DNA from: Monilinia fructicola
Lineage: Eukaryota; Ascomycota; Leotiomycetes; Helotiales; Sclerotiniaceae
DNA length: 64,000 nucleotides
Reading direction: 5' to 3'
Assembly (NCBI GenBank): GCA_008692225.1
Contig: VICG01000001.1
Span: 1,848,501 to 1,912,500, forward strand
The translations under genes were made by a program, and so were the position numbers. Below, piece after piece: positions 49,625 through 59,900 of the stretch (its first letter is position 1; the number at the start of each line of letters is the position of its first letter). The notes below the pieces were generated by a model that ran no database searches, had not been told where the DNA came from, and worked only from the letters and a program-made list of their open reading frames with translations.

Positions 49625-49925
49625 CCTATTATCTACTATCTACTACTCACTACCTACTACTTACTACTTACTACTTACTACTTACTACTTACTACCTATC
49701 CAAAACTACCTCACCTTACCTACTACCTACTACCTACTACCTATCTATTACATATTTTCAAAGAACCAACCATTCAATCCAGCCAAAGCTCAATTCAATT
49801 TTCTACTCAATTCAACTCAATTCAACTCAACTCACTTCAATTCAGTTCAGTTTACTTCACTTCACTTCACTTTACTTCACTTCACTTCACTTCCCTTCAC
49901 TTCCCTTCACTTCCCTTCCCTTCAC
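49625..49925. repeat. CTACTTA and TTCAC pyrimidine-rich arrays
   Basis: A TACTACTTAC-type array at about 49625-49745 is followed by TCAACTCAAT and then CTTCACTTCAC units at about 49800-49925. The plus strand is nearly pure pyrimidine plus A. It could be transcribed as leader of the downstream gene, but this is inference. Confidence 0.8.
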
Positions 49926-50456
49926 CTCCCCCCTCTTTTCCTATATCATTTCGAAAAAGGGAAGAAAAAAGAAAAAGGAACCAAAAAGAGAGAATTGTAC
50001 TACATTACATTAACTTTTCACAATTACTTTATCTATCTACCCGTGGACCTACCTAGTACTTTTTAAAACATCGAAAAAGAAAAGAGCTTCTATCATCTGA
50101 ACTTTTTAAAGTGTTTATTTACTTGTCTACTTTATTCTCCTCTACTCTTGACTTTACCTCTCTACCTACTTTATTATCACTCTACTCTACTCTACTCTAC
50201 TCTACCGCCAATTCTCCCCCTTCTCCCCCTTCTCCCCTCCCCCTCCCAACCCATTCCTTCTTTAGCCATTCTACCAAGTACACTACAACCATAATAAACC
50301 TTCCTCTCGCCGCCACTATCCTCTATCACCACTCAATTTCGACAAGTTCCCTTTTGTTATGGAATATTTACGATGCTTATGAGGTTCTTGACCATTACGA
50401 TATTTCCTCCGTTACTTCTTCTCCTTCTTGGTAGCGGTGTTGAGCAATAGTGAAAG

Positions 50457-53400
50457 ATGAAGACCATTCCCAGTGTAAGCTTCTCCCCCCCCTCCCCTCC
50501 ATCTACATTCCCAATTTAATGATATAATATTATTGTTCCTCATTCGAGGCCATCCATTGGTCTCCCTGCATGAGATCTCGACATCTTCTACAATCTTTTC
50601 ATCAACCCTCTCAATCTTTATACCTGTCCAAACTAATCATGACTTCTTTTTTTGTATAGCTTGTTGCTTCAAGTACCGTCGGTGTCGCAGCTGCTGGCCT
50701 AGCATTGGGAAGACCAGACAATTCCACTCCTTCTCGCACTTCTTCGAAGAAAAGGAAATCCAGAGATATTATTACAGATGTCGACAATTCTTCTAATTTA
50801 GGTACACCTTCTACCATTTCACGACCCCTGACCAGTTCTACCATGGCTACTCCAGAAAGTCGCAATACTCCTGATGCGACGGGCTCTTCATCTGCCCCCC
50901 AAACCCTAACAACCTTCTTTCGACGCCCCTCGAATGCAAGACTCGATTCCCCAACAGCATCGCAAAACGGCGCTGCGCGAAGATGGTCACTCCTTCGATC
51001 GGGCGAAGGGCAAAGTGAGAATTCGGGGGAGGAGGGTGTGAGGGATTCGGTTTCATCGCGCGGTTCCTGGATTCGGAAATTATCTATACCAACGTCGGGC
51101 AATAGCAGTCCTAGATCAAGCATGGCACCAGAGTCGCCTTCTCTTACATTCTCTCATGGCTCCGCGGCACCTATCCTCTCATCCCCTCGGGACAGTCCGA
51201 CACAATTACCCCCGAACAAACTGGTCAAGAGGCAAACATCGGAGAGAAATCGCAGTGGGACAGTTTCGAGTGGATCAAAATCGCAGGTACCAACCTTACG
51301 GAGACCAGCTACCAGTCATCAGCGTTCGGTTACGCTGCAGCAGCGATTCATGGAAGATTCTCCAGGTACGAAAACACAAGCGCGTCCCACTGCCCCAAGG
51401 CGGTCAACGGTATCCACACAGGCTACACCATTGAGGAAGTTCAGTGAATCACCTCGCAGCTCATGGCGTATGTATTTCAAGTCCCGACCAACCAGATTTT
51501 TCAAAGAGAGATCCGCCGGCAGATCAGGAGATGGGAGTGTGCATAACTTTTTCTGGACCTCGAAAAGGGTTATGCCAGATCATACCGTTAGACCGACTTT
51601 GGTCAAACCGTATCTCATCACTGTCTCGACTGAAGAAATGGAAGGTTATTACGACGAAGAGGAAATTCCTTGCGATGAACCAATTGAGGGATGTACCATG
51701 GACGAACCCCCAAGCTCTCCTCTGGAAGAAGGAAATTCCGAAGACCCTAAGCGTCCAAGGCGGTCACTCTCCATGCATTTTAGCTCGCCTCCCACTTGGA
51801 TATCCCGGGCGGGGAGCTTGAGGAATAGGAAAAGAAATTCTGAACCTCTACCGGGTGGTAGGCATCCTGCATCGGCACCTATCCCGTTGGACACGGGAAG
51901 AGTATCTGTTTCCGCCAATGGTCTTACCCCACATCACTCTCGGCCAGTCATGGATCAAATGGTTTGTCAAAGAGCGCCTCGCTCTCCAACTGATGACTTC
52001 TCGCCAGTGTCGCCAACGGATCCTTTTGCTACGTTTAATCACGTTCCTCGGAGGAACAGCTCATCGCCATTACCGCCTCTCAACCGACTATCATCTTTTA
52101 ACCTCGATTTAGCTCGTTTGGGCATGTTATCGTCCTCATCACCAGCTCCACTGCGAAGTCCTAGTTCACCCTTACCTATGTCCAGTACTGCTGCGACGTC
52201 TTTCTCTTCTACCCTTCCTGTATCAACAAATTCTTCATCGTCATATTATGGTACGCTAAGTTCGAAACATGGCATGTCAGAAGTGGGAGATAGAGCTTCG
52301 ACTTTAATTGGTTCGGATAACGAGATGAGAGGATTTGCATCCGGTGAAGACGAAGATATGGATTTCCAAAGTGAAACAGTGTATGATTCAGTGAGGTCGG
52401 GGGCCACCAGCAGTTTACGGTCACAAAATACGCCTCTTGACTCAATGTTCGATGATTCTCCTCCAAACATCGCAAGTACCAACGGACAGGCAAAAGCCCA
52501 AAGACATTCGATTCATGAACTAATGACTAATGGTGGTTTTGGTGAAATCGAGCATCGTATCATTGAGGAAGATGAGGGTCAAGCAACACCAGTAAAGCAC
52601 ACCAAGCTTTCTTCCGAGATGGTTGTCAAACAGTCGACACAAGCCATAGTTGCCGATGACATTGTTCAGTCCTCGCCACCGAGCTTTTCTATCGCTTCGA
52701 AAGATTTCGCAACACTCTCCCTGGACCATGATGAAGAGGACGAAGACTGGACTCGAGATGAAGAGAACAAAAACGTGGAAGTTGGCAATCCGCTCTCACC
52801 ACCCAATGGTTCGACTTGCCGTCGGGTCAGTCCAATAACCCGAGATCCCCTTGCAGATGTTACCTATAGCGGTTCCACGAACGGTAATCATTATGCTGAA
52901 CGACCCAAGAGTAATCTGTTTGATTGGTCTGAACCATCTACCACGGAGAAAGATCTGCTTGGCACTTCTGCTCGACCTAGGACAGCACATGTGAAACATC
53001 TTGCCCGCAATGGTCGCGGTGGGCGAACTGTTGGACGAAAAGGCCCCGCTCCACTGCATATCAGAAGTCAAAGTGTTCCTGTCGTTCCCGATCTCATTAA
53101 TCAGCGGGATCACACGAATTTGACACCAAAATTCGGTACCTGGGGTTTGGGTGCGAAAGGTGTGAGTGAGGACTGGGATAACGATTTCGACTTCGACACC
53201 AACGATGAAGGCGGCTTGGAAGATGGAACCCCCAATATCGAGAACAGTGTCATGCTAGTTCCTCCAGCCATTCAAGCAAGCCAAGCAAATGTCGTTGGCC
53301 ATGTGGGGCAGATTCGAGAAGTGTGCCTGTTGGTCGAGGATCTCAAGAGATTACGACTTTTAGCCCGAGAGAAGGACTTGATGAATGGACCATCCGCTCA

Positions 53401-54145
53401 ACTATGGAAGGAAGCTGAAGGCATCATTGCTCTAGCAGTGCCTGACGAAGAAGATCCCACCTTGTCGCCCCCTCACTCGCCTATATCTAATCCTGGAGAG
53501 CAGAACTTGGGTGATAAGTTCATTGATCGTGGCCCTGATGCAGAGGATGTCGCTATGCCGGGTGCGCCAATGGAGGTCTTAAACCGCTTTGGCAAGCCAT
53601 CGGGGTATGTCTATGATGGCAGTACTGTTCTCAGACGCTCCGTGCTTTCACCCGAAGATGATATCTTTGGAGCCGGGGCTATCGTTCATAACCCTCCCAT
53701 CAGAGATAGTTTGCGTCCTCCCTTGGCTCCCGTTCGATCTTCGAGCGCCAAGACGGCGGCCGAAGTTGCTCGAACCGTCATGGAAACCATGCATCAGCAT
53801 CGCTCCACCTCGGACCCTTGGCTATCAGATATGGTTGAGCAATCTTCAAATAAAATGCCATTTGATACCACTAGTCTCCGCGATCTTGTTCACCGTGCCT
53901 CCGTCTTGAGTCGCAAACTGTCCGACATCATTCGTGAAGCCGATGGTACTGTTCAGAGCCCAGTGTGTACACCCCACCGCGAGTCAAGTCCGGCATTCAC
54001 TCGAGTATTCACCGACCCAATGTCATCTCCTCCAACAAAACACCTCCCTCGAAGCCACAGCAACAACTCTATGCTCAGTGGCTCGATGGATTCGTCACCA
54101 ACAAGAGCTTTGGGCCAACGAATGCACATGATGACTGTTGTATAA
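50457..54145 (+). CDS. large Ser-rich disordered protein, possible septation-network regulator
   Basis: Not firmly recognised. I read a first exon of 18 bases (50457-50474, MKTIPS) and a phase-0 intron of 185 bases ending TGTATAG. A long exon 50660-54145 then gives about 1167 residues with no frame break. Joining the exons makes MKTIPSLVASSTVGVAAAGL, a short hydrophobic start. Most of the chain is Ser/Pro/Arg-rich with many SP sites, as expected for a phosphorylated scaffold. Two blocks look conserved: an acidic EDWDNDFDFD motif (about residue 841) and a helix VCLLVEDLKRLRLLAREKDL (about 893) followed by LWKEAEGIIALA. A W-D-x-D-F acidic patch recalls septation-initiation-network regulators of the Byr4 or Etd1 type. 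That link is a guess. The region before the ATG is CT-rich and long. Confidence 0.8.
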
Positions 54146-55924
54146 CACCTTGTCATCCACATCACATAAAACGTCTCGCATAAAAGATTACTTCTTATCG
54201 ATACGAATTCTTGTACATATACGGCTCGACTAATACCGGCCTTAATTTTATTTTTGCATAGCGACGGATTCAAGCTTCCATAAAACGTTCTATCATTGAC
54301 TTCTTTTCCCTTCCTCCTCGCGTACATCTCTGGGGTTCCCTTGCCAACATAAAAATGCTCCTTTTAACGGCACGCGCCTTTTCATACCATCTTCATCACT
54401 TAGCGCATGTTGTTTTAGCATGAATGCATTGAAGCGATCAATTCCTGACTACGGACTCAAAAATCATAATGTTTTTTCTTTTATTGTCTTGCTGCATTTC
54501 CAGATGCATCAACGGCCTCTCTTACCAACGGCATACACAACACACACCAACACCAACTGAACTTTCGAAGAAGCGGGAACAAACTCGCAGTCGACGTTCT
54601 TTTGATGAAGACTCTCTAATTTCTCTCGGGACTTGTCTCTAATTCAGCTTTCACTTGCATTCGATCCCTAATTTCCAATGGTAGACATCAGACGGACACA
54701 CAAAATAGTGCACCTTTGGCGGCGTTAAGGGTACAGATAAGAGACATCTGGGCACTGTATGAACATAATATATCGGTGTACGAGATGATGAGTGAGATCA
54801 GATCAGATGAGAAGAGTGGGGTGACTCTTTCCAAAGCAGGCTTTGTTTGAGTAAATTTTTTTTTCTTCCTTTGCGACTTTTTCTTTTATTCTTTATTCCG
54901 AGGGATTTGTATGAATTGCAAGGCTTCAACGGTTATGGTTATTGGTATTCGAGACAGGGGCAAAAATCGGGGTGTTGGATTTCATTTTCTTTTGCTTTTG
55001 TGACATTGGAAAGGGTTTGGAGATGTATGAGTGGGCGTTGAAGATTGATTTGGGGTCGGAGAGTGTGGATACTGGATAGTAAAGTGGACAGGCAGGATGG
55101 GGACTGAGATGAAAATGGAGATGGAGATGGACTGGACATGAGGTGTTCGTCAAACCTACGATTGTACATGTTCAATGCGTGCTGAGAGTTCCGAAGTAAA
55201 CGAGATCACAATACACTTAAGGACAGTGAGAGACAAAAAAGAATAGGAATAGGATGAAAAGAGAATCCAATAAAACAAAGCTCTACAATAGCTTTACTAG
55301 AGCCATTTACATACATGTTCTCGCTTTTTCCTCGCTGTTGATATACCGTGAGATATGTATGTGTGCGTGAAGAAAGATCAAACCACTCTGAATTAAGAAA
55401 GAAATAATAGCTCCAGAGTTAACCATCTAGATAAGCCAAGCCTACCTCTCCTCTCTTCCCTTTGCAGAAAGTCCATCGATCCATCGCCACCAATCAAAAG
55501 AAGTATCAGTTCTAATGAAGCCACCGTAAAATCAAACGCAAACCTTGGCAAATACTAACTTATACTTGCATCGATTTCAGATGTGTATGTATGTGTATGT
55601 ATATGTATGTATGTATGTGTATGTATGTGTATGTATATATGTATATATGTATATATATATATATATATATATCTCTTATTTAATTTATCTTTCTATTTCT
55701 TTATTTATCTATTTTTTTATTTAATATTTATATACATACATACATATACATATATATATATATACATATATACATATATACATATATACATATATACATA
55801 TATACATATATACATATCACCCACCTACCCACCTACCCCGCAGAAAGCAAATCAGCACGCATCGTCTAAAGTAAGTATATAGGTAGATTATAGGTACTTG
55901 GGTCACCCCATGCATATGATATTT
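54146..55924. other. 3' flank with no gene
   Basis: Downstream of the large gene. No recognisable coding sequence is seen; small frames on both strands lack motifs. It contains the TATG/CATATA arrays listed separately and ends at the palindrome at 55925. Confidence 0.5.
55580..55817. repeat. GTAT and TATACA microsatellites
   Basis: GTATGTAT/GTGTATGT units at 55583-55640 pass into an ATATAT tract at about 55650-55671. After an interval of TTTATTTA sequence, ATATACAT hexamer- or octamer-like units run at about 55735-55817. The two arms are partly complementary (TATGTATA versus TATACATA) and could fold back on one another. Confidence 0.85.
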
Positions 55925-55973
55925 GGCCTTCTAAGGCTTTATTCTTAAATTAAGAATAAAGCCTTAGAAGGCC
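55925..55973. repeat. 49-base palindrome at the boundary of the AT-rich block
   Basis: A 24-base left arm beginning GGCCTTCTAAGGCTTTATTC is followed by a single A and then by its exact reverse complement ending in GAATAAAGCCTTAGAAGGCC. To its left is ordinary-composition DNA and to its right the AT-rich block begins at once. It may be a foldback or MITE-like element, paired transposon ends, or a scar of joined ends. Confidence 0.9.
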
Positions 55974-56096
55974 GAAATCCTATAACAATAAATATATAAC
56001 TAATATATTAATAAATAAAATATAATTAATATAATAATGAATATAATAATAGATCATTTGATGACTAATTATATTACTTAATTTAAGTTTATCTTA

Positions 56097-56228
56097 AAAT
56101 TCTAAATTTATTTTGAAAATCTAAATTTATCTCAAAAATCTAAATTTATCTTGAAAATCTAAATTTATCTTGAAAATCTAAATTTATCTTGAAAATCTAA
56201 GTTTATCTTAAAAATCTAAGTTTATCTT

Positions 56229-56230
<2 letters not shown>
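56097..56230. repeat. 19-base tandem repeat, about seven copies
   Basis: The unit is CTAAATTTATCTTGAAAAT, with small changes such as CTCAAAAAT and CTTAAAAAT in outer copies. It ends just before a TAA array and the telomere-like repeats. Confidence 0.9.
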
Positions 56231-56260
<30 letters not shown>

Positions 56261-56261
<1 letters not shown>

Positions 56262-56318
56262 CCTAACCCTAACTTATCTTAAACTTAACCCTAACCCTAT
56301 TCCTATCCCTATCCCTAA
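56261..56318. repeat. interstitial telomere-like CCCTAA repeats
   Basis: After a TAATAA array come CCCTAACCCTAAC (56261-56273), then AACCCTAACCCTA (56287-56299) and degenerate CCTATCCCTATCCCTAAAC up to 56318. CCCTAA is the C-rich strand of the TTAGGG telomere repeat used by most filamentous ascomycetes. In this orientation a chromosome end would face lower coordinates. Confidence 0.75.
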
Positions 56319-56361
56319 ACTTATTCCTTATCTTAAAATAAAATATATAAAATAATAATAA

Positions 56362-56440
56362 ATAAATAGATTTATATTATTAAATAGATTTATATTATTA
56401 AATAGATTTATATTATTAAATAGATTTATATTATTATTAT
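56362..56440. repeat. second 19-base tandem repeat, four copies
   Basis: The unit is TTAAATAGATTTATATTAT, nearly perfect four times, ending in a TTATTATTATT run. Confidence 0.9.
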
Positions 56441-56607
56441 TATTATTGTTTACTAAAAAGTATTCTTAAAAAAACTTATATTAAAAATATAAACACTTAT
56501 ATAAATTAATTTATATTACTTATATAAATTCAAATATATATAAAAAATTTATTTTTAAAAGTAAAAATTTGTCACGCAAAAGTGATCATGTGATCCTACC
56601 ATATCAT

Positions 56608-56867
56608 TGATGGGGAATAGACCGAAGGTCTATTCCGATCCTTTAATACCAATCTTAGATACATGGAGTACTTTATGTTCCCTAATTGGAGGTTATACAC
56701 CGCTCTTTTAATTATATATACTTCTTTTACTACTCTATAGTAAAAGCAAAATTATTAGTTTACTTATATATACTATATTTTATATTTTATACTTGCTTCT
56801 CTATTAATAATCCCTGTATGCTCTTGTATGATTTATCCTTTATAATAGTTATAAGTCTGGTATAACA
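56608..56867 (+). repeat. candidate 5' LTR of the copia element
   Basis: About 260 bases that begin TGATGGGGAATAG and end CTGGTATAACA, thus TG...CA. They are less AT-rich than their surroundings and carry a perfect hairpin (GGAATAGACC, loop GAA, GGTCTATTCC) at 56614-56636. The element's coding remnants lie downstream in the same orientation. No second copy is found inside the window, so the LTR call rests on ends, position and structure only. Confidence 0.45.
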
Positions 56868-56939
56868 ATTAATCTTTTATTGCTTTTTTAATATATTTAT
56901 ATAAATCATTATTAAAAAACTTTATTTTTTTGCTTAAAA

Positions 56940-59900
56940 ATTATTTATGTTATTTAATATCGAATTGCGGTTTATTAATTAAGATGGATGGGCTGAATGA
57001 TATTATGCTTTTAAAAAGCGATACAATATAGAGGGTATATGGGATGAAATTAATCCTGATACTTTTTATATTATAGGAATTCAATGGATTAACTAATTGA
57101 ATATTATTTTACCTACTTTTGTTACAATTAAAGAATTAATAAATTAAGCAAATTAAAAGCGATTAAAAAAATATTATTATAAAAAAAGTAAATATGATAT
57201 TATGATAATTAATATGGATTAAAGCACAGCAATTAATATTTCTACTTTTAGTAATACAAGTATTTCTATAATTATTAAACCTATAAAACCATAAAAGCCA
57301 AAAATATTAATAATAAAGAATTTGTAAGAAAAATATGATCGAAGAGAGTAATCCTGGAGAGCGATTAAGAGTATATACTTTATTAAACAAATGTTGTATT
57401 ATAAAATGTATAATTGAATTAATACTATTATTAATCCTTAACTTTTTATAGAGGCTACTTTTTTATTTAACAATGATAAATTATTCTTGTTTATAATCCT
57501 TTATTTTAAGAAATAGCTTGCTTTTACCAATATTGTTATAGTAATGTAAGCTTGATCGGTATATAAGCAAATACTTACAAATGCAATACTAGGTAGAGGT
57601 GATTCTTTCAAATAATATAGAGAATGGTTACACGTATATTTTTAAAAGCAGTTGTGTATGATTTTAACGAGGTTAGAGGAATTAAAGCGATTATTGATTT
57701 TTTCAATGTTATAAGATTAAAGTTTTTATCTATATATGCTTAAATATAATTTAATATTATTAAAACAAATCTTTATATAGAATTATTTACGTTAAACTTT
57801 AACGATTATAATAATATAATATATTCAAAGCTTAGTAGGAATGTATAAAATCCAAAAAACAAGGATGTATACTATTCAAAAAGCAACAATAAGAGTAATT
57901 TCAATCAAAATACTTTTGTAAGAAATAAATTTAAACATAAATGCTTTTACTAATCGAAAAATTATTAGGGTAATCTATATTACAAATAGGAACTAAAAAA
58001 ATATAGGAATATCGAATTTACTTTTATAAGCAAATGTATTAATAATAATTAAACAAAAAGCTATTTGAAAAAATTATTAAGAAGATTAAATTAAAAGTAT
58101 ACGATTAACAATTCAAATATTTAATCCCTAGATTTGTAAAGAAAGGGTGGTTATCAAATGATTAGAAGAGTAAAAAAGTATTTTTTGTTTATATAATCTT
58201 TTGATAATTTAATTTTAGAATTTATTTAATTATTTTAATTATTAATCTTTATTATTTTGCTTATTTTACTTTTTTTAATAATTGTAAATTAATTTATTTG
58301 GTTAATAATATTTTGTTACTTAATAACTTTAAATATATCTTATTTGATTTTAATAATGTAATCAAAGCTAATATAATTTTATATTAAATGATTAGTAGAA
58401 GATTACATATTATAATTAACATCTTAAATAATAGTAATAATCTTCAATTAATAGATTTTGTTCTTTTAAATATTATTTTTGTTTTAGGTTTTTATATAAA
58501 TATCGTTTTAAAGGCTATTTTTGTAAAGTTAGGAGCATGGGTGTATAATTATAATAATACTTTTTGTATAAGTATTATAAAAAAAAATACTATTTTTGCT
58601 CAATTAATTAAAAAAGATAATTTTTTATTTTTAAAATATAAATCTTTATTCTTTTACTTTGATTTTTTATTTATTCTAATAAGCAATTATTATATAATGT
58701 ATCCTATAATCTTAAATAATTAATATCATTTATTCAAATGCTTAAAGGATTTTTGATTTAAAAGATTGGATTTAAAAAAAATGTAGCATAAATATATAAA
58801 ACATTTTGGAAAACAAATATTAAAGTATTTAATTATATTAATTCGAAAAATAAAAATTATTAATGTTCCTAAAAAAGAGTATGTAAAATGCTTTTTTACT
58901 TATATTTTGTAAGTTATATTAAAAGCATTTAAGAAACAATTTTCTCAACCCTTTCACAAGATATAATAGAATCTTTTTGATTTTTCACAAAGTTATAATA
59001 AATCAAATTAATTATTAATAATTAAAAAAATATTTAACAAAATATTTTACTTTTTCACGTTTATTAATAAATCATTTGTAAAGGTATCCTTAATAATTAA
59101 AAATTTCTTATTCTAAGTTAGTAAAAAATATAGATTATTAATAATAGTAATTAAACAAAATTACAATATATCCGTTATTATAATCTCAAAATCAATAAAA
59201 TTTAAAAAATAGATTATTTTTGAGGGCATTAAATTAAAGCTTTTATTATCATATACTCATTAATTTAATAAAAAAGCAAAACAAGCAAAATAGGAAATTA
59301 TTATAAAACAAATTAAAATATATTAATTTTTAGGATTATTAAATAAGATATAGATAAAGATTGTTTTTACAGTTATTTATTTATATAATATCAGTTTATT
59401 ACAAAATTAATCTTTTAGATTATTTAACAAGATTCTTAATATATAGTTTAAAGATTATTATCAAAAAAACAATTTTACTTTTACTATTTAAATCTTAAAG
59501 AATTTATAACTTAATTAAAACGGTATCTTTTAATATAATTGTAAATATTACTTTTTGAATAAAAATTAAAAAAACTAATATACAAAGAAAATGGTATAAA
59601 ATTAATCCTTAAGTTTATATAGGATATTTAATAGAATATATTATAGGATTAAATATTTACTGTATTTAGATTCTATAATTTAATTATATTATTATTATTC
59701 GAAATATAACTTTTAACGAAAATTATATATATAAGAATAATCTTATCAATTAACAAATCTACTTCTACTTTAGAATAATATTTAAAAAAAACTGCTTTTA
59801 TATTAAATATACTAAGTAAAGTAGAATCTAATGAATTGATTTTAAAAGAGAATAATATTATAAATAATCAAATAAATACTTAAATAAATATTAAAATCAA

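Larger units (their letters stand above)
36872..50456. other. 13.6-kb gene-poor region
   Basis: No intact gene could be supported here. Open frames up to about 185 codons occur on both strands, but they overlap each other, contain simple repeats and show no motif. Composition is ordinary up to about 47 kb, then becomes AT-rich and repetitive. The last 2 kb before 50457 are CT-rich arrays that could be a long promoter or 5' leader of the large gene. A minus-strand frame at 40004-40147 starts MKLSLSSITLLSS, like a weak signal peptide, but goes no further. Confidence 0.45.

Noticed and set aside
55583..55882. 99-codon frame with repeated Tyr-Ile-Cys-Met residues
   Set aside because: It is the translation of the TATG/TATACA repeats.
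58388..58723. 111-codon frame as an independent gene
   Set aside because: It matches the protease-integrase linker of copia polyproteins and is simply a stop-free piece of the degraded element.
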